Source: Facklamia miroungae
Lineage (GTDB): Bacteria; Bacillota; Bacilli; Lactobacillales; Aerococcaceae
DNA: 64,000 nucleotides
Reading direction: 5' to 3'
Assembly (NCBI RefSeq): GCF_012396555.1
Contig: NZ_JAAXPS010000005.1
Location: 1-64,000, forward strand
Both the position numbers and the translations under genes were made by a program. Under the pieces are notes generated by a model. It saw only the letters and a program-made list of their open reading frames with translations, did no database searches and was not told where the DNA came from. Of this stretch, positions 52,772-60,902 are shown piece after piece (the first letter of the stretch is position 1; every line of letters starts with the position of its first letter).

Positions 52772-53671
52772 ATGTCATTAATTTCTAGCATTAAGGCTTC
52801 TAAAGTAAAACAAGGGATCACTAATGAAAAATTAGTTATGGCAATAGTTAAAGCAGCTGATGATGAAGTGATGAAGAGTGCAAAAAAAGCTGCTGAAGAG
52901 GATAATATAAAAGTAATTCTTATTGATGATAAAGATAAATTAGAGCAGTTAGTGAAAAAATATGAACTCTCATCTAACCACTATGAAATAATAAATGAAA
53001 CAAATGAATCAAAAGCTGCAATCCAAGCTGTGCGTTTAGTTCGAGAAGGCAAAGTTGGAGCTATCATGAAAGGAAAATTATCGACAGGCCAATTACTCAA
53101 ACATGTTGTAGATAAAGAAACAGGAATTGTTAAGAGTGGTCTTCTTACTCATGTAGCAGTAATTTACGTTCCTAAACTTAATCGACTATTAGGAATTACA
53201 GATGGAGGAATGGTTTTACAACCAAATAAAGATGAATTTAAGCAGATTATCTCAAATGGTATTGATGTTTTTCATAAATTAGGGGTAATTAAGCCTAAGG
53301 TGGCACTTTTATCTGCAGCTGAGACTTTAATTCCTAAGTTGCTATCTTCTGTTTATTTTGATGAGATAACCAAAGAAAATGATTTTTCTCAAGCAATCAT
53401 TGAAGGTCCACTGTCTATTGATATAAGTCTGTCACCTGAGATTGCAAATGAAAAAAAATGGACAGGACAAATAAAAGGGGATGCCAATTTACTCATAGTC
53501 CCAGATATAGTTTCTGGTAATGTTTTTTCTAAATCTCTTTTATTATTTGGTGAAGGAGAAATGGCCGGTATTATAATGGGAGCGAGTGTACCAATTATTT
53601 TAACATCGAGAAGTGCTTCTGCTACAGAAAAGTATGCATCCATCTTGTTAGCTAAATTGGTGATGGAATAG
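52772..53671 (+). CDS. ptb: phosphate butyryltransferase (phosphate acyltransferase)
   Basis: Converts acyl-CoA and phosphate to acyl-phosphate and CoA. The 299-residue protein has the Pta/Ptb fold: VREGKVGAIMKGKLSTGQLLKHVVD, GITDGGMVLQPN, EGPLSIDISLSPEIA, VPDIVSGNVFSKSLL and the ending TSRSASATEKYASILLA. Length and EGPLSID form fit Ptb rather than acetyl-specific Pta. GGGAGG precedes the ATG. buk follows after 12 bases, so the pair would turn the E2 product into acid with ATP gain. The chain length used is unknown. Confidence 0.9.
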   Translation: MSLISSIKASKVKQGITNEKLVMAIVKAADDEVMKSAKKAAEEDNIKVILIDDKDKLEQLVKKYELSSNHYEIINETNESKAAIQAVRLVREGKVGAIMKGKLSTGQLLKHVVDKETGIVKSGLLTHVAVIYVPKLNRLLGITDGGMVLQPNKDEFKQIISNGIDVFHKLGVIKPKVALLSAAETLIPKLLSSVYFDEITKENDFSQAIIEGPLSIDISLSPEIANEKKWTGQIKGDANLLIVPDIVSGNVFSKSLLLFGEGEMAGIIMGASVPIILTSRSASATEKYASILLAKLVME

Positions 53672-53683
53672 GGGGTTATCCAA

Positions 53684-54754
53684 ATGAACAAAATCATCGT
53701 AATAAATCCTGGAGCAACTTCAACAAAAGTAGCATATTATATTGATATTAATGAAGTTTGGAAAGATGAGATTTTATATAGTGAAGAACAAATTAGTCAG
53801 TTTCCACATATATTTGATCAATTAAAGATGCGTTCGGAGGATGTACTCTCACTGATTACAGAGCACGGTGTTACAAAAGAATTAGATATAGTGGTAGGCC
53901 GTGGAGGTGGGATAGGTCCAGTCAAAGCAGGAGCTATTTTAGTAGATAATGAATTACTTGATCGTTTAGAAAAACATCCAGTTATTGAACATGCTTCAAA
54001 TTTGGGAGCTAATCTTGCTCAAGAAGTTGCTCATCATTTTGGTAAACCAAATACAAATGCATACGTTTATGATCCCATTACTGTGGACTCTATGTCTGAT
54101 GTAGCCCGTCTAACTGGTATAAAAGGAGTAACCCGTAAAAGCATCGGTCATCATCTTAATATGCGAGCAGTAGCGAGACGAGCAGCATCGGATATAGGGA
54201 AAAATTATCAAGAAGCTAATGTTATAGTGATACATATGGGAGGTGGCTGTTCAGCAAGTGCGCATCAAGACGGAGAAATTATTGATTTCATTTCCGATGA
54301 TGAAGTTATGTTTTCAGCTGAGCGCTCGGGCGGTATTGCCATTAAAAGTTTAATTCCTTTAATTAAAGAAATGGGTGTCCAAAAGTTTTATCAATTTGTA
54401 AGAAACGAAGCAGGATTATATTCGTATTTTCATACAAAAGATTTAAGAGCAATTGAAGAACGTGTTTTAGAAGGTGATCAAGAGGCAAAACTAGTGCTAG
54501 AAGCGATGGCTTTGAGTATTTCTAAAACGATCGCTTGTTTAGCAGCTACTTTAGAAGGCCAAGTTGATGCGGTTTCCATGACGGGTGGCATGGCCCATTC
54601 AGAATTTTTAACCAAAGAAGTTAAGCGTAGAACAGCTTTTATTGGGCCTTTTCTAACCTATCCAGGAGAATTTGAGATGCTTGCATTAGCTAAAGGTGGG
54701 AATAGAGTCTTAAATCATGAGGAAACTGCTCATCGTTTGTCAGAAATGATTTAA
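53684..54754 (+). CDS. buk: butyrate (branched-chain fatty acid) kinase
   Basis: Acyl-phosphate plus ADP to acid plus ATP. The 356-residue protein belongs to the ASKHA acetokinase family: VINPGATSTKVAYY at the N-terminus, VGRGGGIGPVKAGA, YDPITVDSM, SIGHHLNMRAVARRAA, VIHMGGGCSASAH and MTGGMAHSEF. Length (about 355, not 400) fits Buk over AckA. It is the last gene of the operon; its stop overlaps by four bases the stop of a convergent LysR gene, with no terminator between them. Confidence 0.93.
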   Translation: MNKIIVINPGATSTKVAYYIDINEVWKDEILYSEEQISQFPHIFDQLKMRSEDVLSLITEHGVTKELDIVVGRGGGIGPVKAGAILVDNELLDRLEKHPVIEHASNLGANLAQEVAHHFGKPNTNAYVYDPITVDSMSDVARLTGIKGVTRKSIGHHLNMRAVARRAASDIGKNYQEANVIVIHMGGGCSASAHQDGEIIDFISDDEVMFSAERSGGIAIKSLIPLIKEMGVQKFYQFVRNEAGLYSYFHTKDLRAIEERVLEGDQEAKLVLEAMALSISKTIACLAATLEGQVDAVSMTGGMAHSEFLTKEVKRRTAFIGPFLTYPGEFEMLALAKGGNRVLNHEETAHRLSEMI

Positions 54755-55635
54755 TTAGATTTGATCAAAGCAATGAATTCATTCATAGCAAGGGTACATG
54801 TAATATTATTTCTTAGAGCAATGCCAATCGGATAATAATTATTTCGATCATCTAATGGAACCCAAGCAAGATCATTTAATTTACTTAAAGGCTTAAACTC
54901 ACTTGGCAGTATGCAAATTGAGTTTAAGCTTTTTAAACTGTGAAGGAGAACTTCCCAGTCATTATTTATCAGTACAATATTTGGGTCAAAACCTACAATA
55001 CGGCATCGTTTAGGTAGCATTTCGCCTAACATAAAATGATCAGATAAAGTGCAAAAATTTTGTTCTTTTAAATCTTTGAATTCAAGGGATGAATGCGTGG
55101 AAAGTGGATTTGTTTTTGGTAATACAACACTGACTTTATAGCCTTGAGTTGTTGTATTTAAAGGTTCAATATGAATATTTTCCTCAATTTTTGGGAAAGA
55201 GAGTAAGCCAATGTCTATCGCGCCTTCAGCAAGTAAATGTTGTAACTGACGTGATCCATCTTGTACTAAGACAAGTTCAAGATTTGAATGGGTTGCAACA
55301 AACTGTGATATTTGAGACATAAATTGAATTGCAAAAAGGGAAGTTAAACCGACTTTCATAATTTCAGAAGGATTGTTATTATATCCTTGAATCTCAAGCA
55401 TCAAATCATCGAAAGATTCAATAATAGTTCGTCCTCGTTCATAGAGAATTTTACCTGTTTCAGTAAGGGTCATTTCTTTTTCTGAATAGGTGAACAGTTG
55501 AGTATCAAGTTCGATCTCAATTTTTTTTATAGCCTGAGAAAGAGTTGGTTGTGTTACAAATAAACTTTTAGCAGCATGAGAAATATTTTTTGTTTCTGCG
55601 ACAGCAATAAAATACTTAATCTGACGGATATCCAA
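54751..55635 (-). CDS. LysR-family regulator convergent with buk
   Basis: Regulator of 294 residues starting at TTG 55635, seven bases after AAAGGAG. The N-terminal helix-turn-helix (ETKNISHAAKSLFVTQPTLSQAIKKIE) is followed by an effector domain (MKVGLTSLFAIQFMSQIS). It faces the end of the ptb-buk operon and overlaps it by four bases, so the two transcripts are antisense at their 3' ends. Control of the dehydrogenase operon is likely from position but unusual, because LysR genes normally sit divergent from their target. Confidence 0.87.
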   Translation of the reverse strand: MDIRQIKYFIAVAETKNISHAAKSLFVTQPTLSQAIKKIEIELDTQLFTYSEKEMTLTETGKILYERGRTIIESFDDLMLEIQGYNNNPSEIMKVGLTSLFAIQFMSQISQFVATHSNLELVLVQDGSRQLQHLLAEGAIDIGLLSFPKIEENIHIEPLNTTTQGYKVSVVLPKTNPLSTHSSLEFKDLKEQNFCTLSDHFMLGEMLPKRCRIVGFDPNIVLINNDWEVLLHSLKSLNSICILPSEFKPLSKLNDLAWVPLDDRNNYYPIGIALRNNITCTLAMNEFIALIKSN

Positions 55636-55924
55636 GATAACACTCCTTTCATGGATAACTTTTACAGTTGTTTCAAAAAAATGAAAATTAATAGCATAGT
55701 AATAATCATCTTAAACTTAATCAAAAATTTTTATTCAGATCTACTCTTTTTAAAGTGATCAAAAATAGTTGAATAAATAGGCTTGGATTATCAAAAGTAA
55801 AATTTAATTAGTTAATTAAAGAAATAATAAGATTGAGAATTGAGACGCACCTTTAGTGTTATTTTTAAAAAGATAACTGAATAAGATAGATTGAAAAGCC
55901 GCAAGCGACCTTTTTTGCTTCTAT
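55636..55924. other. AT-rich spacer with weak hairpin
   Basis: Between the LysR start and the stop of the sugar permease operon. An imperfect hairpin at 55893-55920 (AAAGCCGC / GCGACCTTTT) may end the leftward permease transcript. No gene seen. Confidence 0.35.
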
Positions 55925-56797
55925 TTACTTAATCGCACCATCTACCATGCCTTTAAGAATTTGTTTTTGAGCAAAAAGGAACACAATAATGATCGGAATC
56001 ATAATCATTAGGGATGATGATAAAATCATATCCCATTGTTTAGTGTAGGAGCCGGCAAAGTTTGAAATAGCGATCGGTAAAGTCTGAATCTCATTTCCAA
56101 CTCCTAATAATTGCATAGGAAGTAAGAAGTCGTTCCAAATCCAAATACCATTTAAAATAATGATCGTAACATAGATTGGTTTCATAATGGGCATGACCAC
56201 ATAAAAGAAAGTCTGTAATTTATTAGCACCATCTATTTCGGCGGCTTCTTCAATCTCAAGCGGGACGCCCTTTAAGAAACCGTGGAACATAAAAACGGAC
56301 ATTCCCATACCAAAACCGATATAAGCCAAAATTATGCCTGGATAAGACCGTAATAAAGAAAAGTTCATTAGTGGCTCGGTTACATTCATTGATAAAATTC
56401 TAAACCATGTAATCAATGGATACATGACTACTTGAAAAGGAATAACCATTGACGCAACGAAAAGATAAAAAATTAAAGAGGACGTCTTGGATTTATGACG
56501 TACTAACCCCCAAGCGGCTAATGAGCTAATCAAGCTAATCATGGCTAAAGAAATAACGGTAATAATGACTGAAGATAGGAAAGAGTTAGGGTAATCAATA
56601 GAAGGATTATTCCAAATCGTCATGAAATTCTCCCAAATTTGTCCCCAATTTTCTGGCAGTGAAAGTGGATTCATTAATATTTCGCGTGATGATTTGGCTG
56701 AATTAATAACAATCAGTAATAAAGGACTCACAAATAGTACAAACACTAAGAGGGCGAAAAGCTCTAAGAAAACCTTTTTCCATTTGATCATTGACAT
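55925..56797 (-). CDS. sugar ABC transporter permease (MalG type)
   Basis: CUT1-family permease of 290 residues with six helices. The EAA loop that docks the ATPase is EEAAEIDGANKLQTFFYVVMPIMKP near residues 184-208. The start codon overlaps the stop of the partner permease by one base (TAATG), with GAGGTCGAG as ribosome-binding site. It is the last gene of binding protein-permease-permease. No ATPase gene is present, so a shared MsmK/MalK-type ATPase elsewhere is expected. Alpha-glucosides are the probable substrate because of the divergent GH13 enzyme. Confidence 0.9.
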   Translation of the reverse strand: MSMIKWKKVFLELFALLVFVLFVSPLLLIVINSAKSSREILMNPLSLPENWGQIWENFMTIWNNPSIDYPNSFLSSVIITVISLAMISLISSLAAWGLVRHKSKTSSLIFYLFVASMVIPFQVVMYPLITWFRILSMNVTEPLMNFSLLRSYPGIILAYIGFGMGMSVFMFHGFLKGVPLEIEEAAEIDGANKLQTFFYVVMPIMKPIYVTIIILNGIWIWNDFLLPMQLLGVGNEIQTLPIAISNFAGSYTKQWDMILSSSLMIMIPIIIVFLFAQKQILKGMVDGAIK

Positions 56798-57723
56798 TAC
56801 ATCTCGACCTCCTGACGTTTAGTAAGATAGGTTTGGCTAAGACTAATAACCACTAGAATAACAAAAAGTATAACAGCTCGTGCTTGACCGTGTGCTAAAT
56901 GGTTTTCGACAGAAGCGGTATTATAAATGTTCATGGTAATGAATTCGGTCGACTTAATCGCTTCATTATTCCACATCATCGATGGTCCCCCACCAGTAAG
57001 CGAGTAGTTGACATCAAATATTTTAAAAGAGTTATTAATGGTTAAGAATAAGGAAACGGTGAATGAGGGCATAATCATAGGTAAAGTAATATGACGTAAT
57101 TTGCTCCACCAGTTTGCCCCATCTAAAGACGCTGACTCGTAGAGAGAGCGTGGAACATTTTGTAAGCCTGCATAATAAATCATCATTATATATCCCGCAT
57201 ATTGCCAAGTAGATGTTAATACTAAAGCAGAAACAGCTAAACGAGGCGAGCCTAAAAAGAGATTTTCAACTAACCAGTCAAAAGCAACTAAACGACCGAT
57301 TTGAGGGAAAACATTATTGTAGATAAATTGCCAAATATAACCTAAGACAATCCCACCAATCAAGTTGGGAACGAAGAAACCGGCTCGGTAAATATCTCTT
57401 CCTTTGACCTGACTGGAAACGATCATAGCTAGGGCAAAAGCCACTAGGTTGATGATAATGATATTAAAAAAAGCAAAAATAAAAGTGACCATCAGAGAAT
57501 AACGAAAACGAGAGTCAGCAAAACTTTCTAGATAGTTAGTGAGTCCATTAAAAGTGGCAGTAGGGCTAATAATCCCGCCCCAATTGGTGAAAGAGTAATA
57601 GATACCCATGACAAATGGAATCAGAATGACTAAAGTCAGTGCGAGAAAAGCTGGAGCAACTAAAAAAATAAAGTTGCGGCGCTGCCTTTTACTGCGAGAG
57701 CGTTTATGAGTGGAAGGTGCCAT
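56797..57723 (-). CDS. sugar ABC transporter permease (MalF/UgpA type)
   Basis: CUT1-family permease of 308 residues, six helices after a basic N-terminus (THKRSRSKRQRRN). The EAA motif reads ESASLDGANWWSKLRHITLPMIMPS. AAGGAGG precedes the ATG. It lacks the long periplasmic loop of E. coli MalF, as expected in Gram-positives. It pairs with the MalG-type protein next door, translationally coupled by a one-base overlap. A hairpin separates it from the binding-protein gene. Confidence 0.9.
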   Translation of the reverse strand: MAPSTHKRSRSKRQRRNFIFLVAPAFLALTLVILIPFVMGIYYSFTNWGGIISPTATFNGLTNYLESFADSRFRYSLMVTFIFAFFNIIIINLVAFALAMIVSSQVKGRDIYRAGFFVPNLIGGIVLGYIWQFIYNNVFPQIGRLVAFDWLVENLFLGSPRLAVSALVLTSTWQYAGYIMMIYYAGLQNVPRSLYESASLDGANWWSKLRHITLPMIMPSFTVSLFLTINNSFKIFDVNYSLTGGGPSMMWNNEAIKSTEFITMNIYNTASVENHLAHGQARAVILFVILVVISLSQTYLTKRQEVEM

Positions 57724-57746
57724 AAAAAATCCTCCTTAAAAATTAA

Positions 57747-57772
57747 GGAACTAGAAGAAACCTTCTAGTCCC
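57747..57772 (-). terminator. intercistronic hairpin between binding protein and permeases
   Basis: ACTAGAAG and CTTCTAGT pair around a 4-nt loop and extend with GG/CC. Such hairpins commonly lower permease expression relative to the binding protein. Confidence 0.6.
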
Positions 57773-57800
57773 TTTTAAAGCATCAAAATCTTCAAATTAT

Positions 57801-59072
57801 TTATTCTGACAGTTGTGAGATTTCATCAGACATTAACTGAATGAATTCATCTTTATCAATATTGCCTTGGGCGAATTGACCATAAATCGGTCCTAAATTA
57901 TTCATACCAAAGCCATCAGGCATAAAGTAAGTAGAATCAAAGGAATAAACTGGTTTTTCATCAACGATCCACTGCGCTAAGAAAGCAGACATTGGAGCTT
58001 TAGGTGTTTCCTTAGTTGTTGAGAATGGTGAAATCATATTGGCTTGGTTAACAATAAAGTCTTGTCCTTCTGGAGTATCAACCATATCTTGGAAGAACTT
58101 ATTAATGGATTCCATAGCACCTGATTCTTTATTGACAACATAATATGAAGGGGCACCTATAAATAGACCATCAGCGTTTTCTTCTGTTCCTAAGGTTTGA
58201 TACGGAATGAATCCCATTTCAAAATCAGCTTCTAATTCTGATAAATTGGGGTCCTTCCAGTTTCCTTGATGAAGGAAGGCTGCTTGTCCTGTCGCAAAAG
58301 CAATATCCATATCTTCTTGCGTTCCGACTGTTAGCATTTGTTTATCAGTGTGTTGGAAAAGCAATTCTACCCAGTCGGCATAGTTTGCCATGCGATCTTG
58401 ATCAACTTCCCCTGCTAGGGTCATTTCAGTAATAGTCCGGTCGCCATTTTCTAAGCCAGTTCCCAAGTAAGCATTGAAGTCATGGTTACCCATGATCCAC
58501 GTCTCACCTTCTTTGGTAGCGTTAGCAACAACTGAAGTGAGACCTAATTCTTCTTTGCGATTTTCTAAATCTTCAAATGCTGCTTTAACAGCTTCAAAAG
58601 AATCTAAACTGGCAGGGTCGATGCCGGCTTTTTCTAATAGATCCGCATTGTAGGCTAGACCATATCCTTCAACTGAGACAGGGAAGCCATACACATCATC
58701 ACCTTGTTTAAATTCAAATTCAGTTTGGTCGATCCAGTTACCTTCAAGTGGCGTTAAGAAATCGGCCCAGATATCATAGCCACCTTGACCTTCAATCACG
58801 AAGACATCAGGCCCATCTCCCGCTGTGAAGTCTGATTTCAACTGATCACCTAGTGTACAAGAACCCGAACATACTTTGACAGTCACATTCACACCATTAG
58901 CTTCTCCCCATGCTTTTGCATAATTCGTTAACGCTTCTTGGGTTTCACTTTTATTGGAATAAAGTGTAAATGCCTCTGGACTATCAGAAGCTGCTGAAGC
59001 ACTTGGAAGAGAAATTAAAGAACTAGCCGCTAACACTAAGCTAGCCTTGGAAATTTTCGATAGAATTGACAT
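57801..59072 (-). CDS. extracellular sugar-binding protein of ABC transporter
   Basis: Solute-binding protein of 423 residues in the family of maltose/oligosaccharide binders (for example FTAGDGPDVFVIEGQGGYDIWADFL and AFATGQAAFLHQGNWKD). The signal peptide ends SASAASDS, a type-I cleavage site; no lipobox cysteine is present, unlike nearly all Gram-positive binding proteins. A close Cys pair (VCSGSC, about residue 70) could form a disulfide in the mature protein. AGGAGG precedes the ATG. How it is kept at the cell surface is not clear from sequence. First gene of the operon. Confidence 0.88.
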   Translation of the reverse strand: MSILSKISKASLVLAASSLISLPSASAASDSPEAFTLYSNKSETQEALTNYAKAWGEANGVNVTVKVCSGSCTLGDQLKSDFTAGDGPDVFVIEGQGGYDIWADFLTPLEGNWIDQTEFEFKQGDDVYGFPVSVEGYGLAYNADLLEKAGIDPASLDSFEAVKAAFEDLENRKEELGLTSVVANATKEGETWIMGNHDFNAYLGTGLENGDRTITEMTLAGEVDQDRMANYADWVELLFQHTDKQMLTVGTQEDMDIAFATGQAAFLHQGNWKDPNLSELEADFEMGFIPYQTLGTEENADGLFIGAPSYYVVNKESGAMESINKFFQDMVDTPEGQDFIVNQANMISPFSTTKETPKAPMSAFLAQWIVDEKPVYSFDSTYFMPDGFGMNNLGPIYGQFAQGNIDKDEFIQLMSDEISQLSE

Positions 59073-59108
59073 GATATTCCTCCTAAGATTGTGAGTTTTG
59101 CTATAATA

Positions 59109-59137
59109 ATTATAGCGAGAAAGTCAGGGCTTTGCAA
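59109..59137 (-). promoter_or_regulatory. promoter of sugar transporter operon
   Basis: On the minus strand TTGCAA and TATAAT are 17 bases apart. The -10 lies inside a perfect 17-bp palindrome (GCTATAATAATTATAGC, 59100-59116). Confidence 0.72.
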
Positions 59138-59146
59138 TCGTTTTCA
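59132..59146. promoter_or_regulatory. cre / LacI-family operator shared by divergent genes
   Basis: TTGCAATCGTTTTCA matches every fixed position of the cre consensus (WTGNAANCGNWNNCW). It covers the -35 of the leftward transporter operon and lies in front of the rightward GH13 gene, so CcpA or a MalR-like repressor could control both. Confidence 0.72.
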
Positions 59147-59184
59147 AATCGAATATTTTAAAATAATTATAGAGGAGAATAGGT

Positions 59185-60480
59185 ATGGCAATCGATAGCT
59201 CAGTAGAGTTACGCAATCTAGTCCTATATAGCATATTCATACGTAATTTTTCACAAGAGGGGACATTTAGAGCGGTTGAAGCCGAAATTCCACGTTTAAA
59301 AAAGATGGGGATTGATATGATTTGGTTTTTACCTCATTATCCAATCGGAATGGTGAAACGTAAGGGACAAGCCGGATCACCCTATGCTATTCAAGACTAT
59401 CGGCAAGTTCATCAAGATTTAGGAAGCAGGGAAGACTTCATCCATTTAATTGATCAGATTCATCACGCAGGAATGAAAGTAATGATTGATATTGTCTATA
59501 ATCACACTTCGCCGGATAGCTTCTTAAAGCAACGACATCCTGATTGGTTCTATCAGAAAGTAGATGGTAGCTTTGGTAACCATATTGGTGAATGGACGGA
59601 TATTATTGATCTGGATTACGACTCTAGTCCTGATTTATGGGCGTATCAAATTGAGACTTTAGTAGAATATGCGAAAGTGGTTGACGGCTTCCGATGTGAT
59701 GTTGCTTCGCTTATTCCATTGCCTTTTTGGCAGGCGGCCCGCAAGGCAGTAAAAGAAGTGAATCCCGATCTGGTCTGGTTAGCTGAGAGTGTAGAACCGA
59801 GTTTTATTCTTGAGACAAGGAAGCAGGGCATCACTGGTCTTTCAGACTCAGAGGTCTATCAAGCATTTGATATGACCTATGATTATGATATTCAAGGTGA
59901 TTTTGATGCCTACTTATCAGGTCAACAACCTTTATCTGCCTATCTAAATAGTGTCAATCGTCAAAATTGGACCTATCCGAGTAATTTCACCAAACTACGG
60001 TTTCTAGAAAATCATGATCAAGCCCGTATTGCAGCAAAAATTAAACCCTACCATTCCCTTGAACAAATAACAGCTTTTAACTTTTTTTTGCGAGGAGCAC
60101 ATTTGATTTACAATGGACAAGAAGTTCAAGCGAAACATTTACCCAACCTTTTCGAAAAGGATCCAATTGATTGGTTTGAGTTTGCTGATTGGTCGAATTA
60201 TTTAAGCGAATTGATCCGCATTAAAAAGGAATATATCCCTTCTGAGGGAAGTTTTGAAATAGGCGGCGATGATGATTTAGAAGCGATCTGGATTAAATAC
60301 CAAGCTATAGGCAGGTCTTTAATTGGCGTCTTTGCCTTGAATAAAGAAAAGTCCGGTCACTTATCTCTTCCCGTTCCAGATGGATTATACCATCACTTAA
60401 GTGATGGCCAAACGATTCGGATCGAACAGGGAATGGTTGCCTTAAGTAGTCATCCACTATATTTTATCGATGAGATTTAA
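59185..60480 (+). CDS. intracellular GH13 alpha-glucosidase/amylase-type enzyme
   Basis: Glycoside hydrolase of 431 residues without signal peptide, so it acts on imported sugar. The four GH13 regions are visible: DIVYNHTS, GFRCDVAS with the nucleophile Asp (about residue 172), the acid/base Glu in WLAESVE and RFLENHDQAR with the transition-state Asp. It lacks the large extra domains of extracellular amylases. The divergent transporter operon shares its control region. Maltodextrin, isomaltose or another alpha-glucoside could be the substrate; specificity cannot be read with confidence. Confidence 0.88.
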   Translation: MAIDSSVELRNLVLYSIFIRNFSQEGTFRAVEAEIPRLKKMGIDMIWFLPHYPIGMVKRKGQAGSPYAIQDYRQVHQDLGSREDFIHLIDQIHHAGMKVMIDIVYNHTSPDSFLKQRHPDWFYQKVDGSFGNHIGEWTDIIDLDYDSSPDLWAYQIETLVEYAKVVDGFRCDVASLIPLPFWQAARKAVKEVNPDLVWLAESVEPSFILETRKQGITGLSDSEVYQAFDMTYDYDIQGDFDAYLSGQQPLSAYLNSVNRQNWTYPSNFTKLRFLENHDQARIAAKIKPYHSLEQITAFNFFLRGAHLIYNGQEVQAKHLPNLFEKDPIDWFEFADWSNYLSELIRIKKEYIPSEGSFEIGGDDDLEAIWIKYQAIGRSLIGVFALNKEKSGHLSLPVPDGLYHHLSDGQTIRIEQGMVALSSHPLYFIDEI

Positions 60481-60481
60481 A

Positions 60482-60526
60482 TAAAAAGAACTCATATCAA
60501 ATTACATTGATATAAGTTCTTTTTTC
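60482..60526 (+). terminator. terminator after GH13 gene
   Basis: AAAAAGAACTCATATCA pairs with TGATATAAGTTCTTTTT with one mismatch and is followed by T residues. The right arm overlaps the promoter of arsR. Confidence 0.85.
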
Positions 60527-60535
60527 TTATATAAT
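60507..60535 (+). promoter_or_regulatory. promoter of ars operon
   Basis: TTGATA and TATAAT with a 17-base spacer; the -35 lies within the preceding terminator hairpin. Confidence 0.7.
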
Positions 60536-60541
60536 TAACCT

Positions 60542-60557
60542 ATCAATAAGTTTTGAT
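60542..60557. promoter_or_regulatory. putative ArsR operator
   Basis: ATCAA-N6-TTGAT inverted repeat immediately after the -10, in the spot and form expected for an ArsR-family repressor. Confidence 0.6.
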
Positions 60558-60569
60558 GTGAGGTGCAAA

Positions 60570-60863
60570 ATGGAAGATTTAAAGGTCTTAGTTGAACAAT
60601 ATAAAGCGCTCGGTGATGAGAATCGTCTTGCTATTATACAACTTCTAAAACAGGGAGAGCAGTGTGCATGTGTTTTACTCGAGCAACTTGACCTTTCTCA
60701 GTCGGGTTTGTCTTATCATATGAAAAAATTAGTGGACGCCGGCATTGTTGATGAACGCCCCGAGGGGAAATGGGTCTATTATCGAATCTCTAATGAAGGA
60801 TGTAAGCAATTTTTATCGAATTTTAAGACTTTGACTGAGAGCGTCGATTTGGTCAATCATTAA
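60570..60863 (+). CDS. arsR: ArsR-family arsenic-responsive repressor
   Basis: Winged-helix repressor of 97 residues from the ATG at 60570 behind GAGGTG; a GTG at 60558 would overlap that site. The core ALGDENRLAIIQLLKQGEQCACVLLEQLDLSQSGLSYHMKKLVDAGIV is the ArsR/SmtB fold (quoted by its span), with Cys 32 and Cys 34 in the DNA-recognition region matching the CxC As(III) site of ArsR proteins. An inverted repeat in the promoter is its likely operator. It leads arsR-arsC-acr3. Confidence 0.9.
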   Translation: MEDLKVLVEQYKALGDENRLAIIQLLKQGEQCACVLLEQLDLSQSGLSYHMKKLVDAGIVDERPEGKWVYYRISNEGCKQFLSNFKTLTESVDLVNH

Positions 60864-60902
60864 GTCTAATCAAAATGAAAAGTAAATATAAGGAGTTGAA
60901 GC

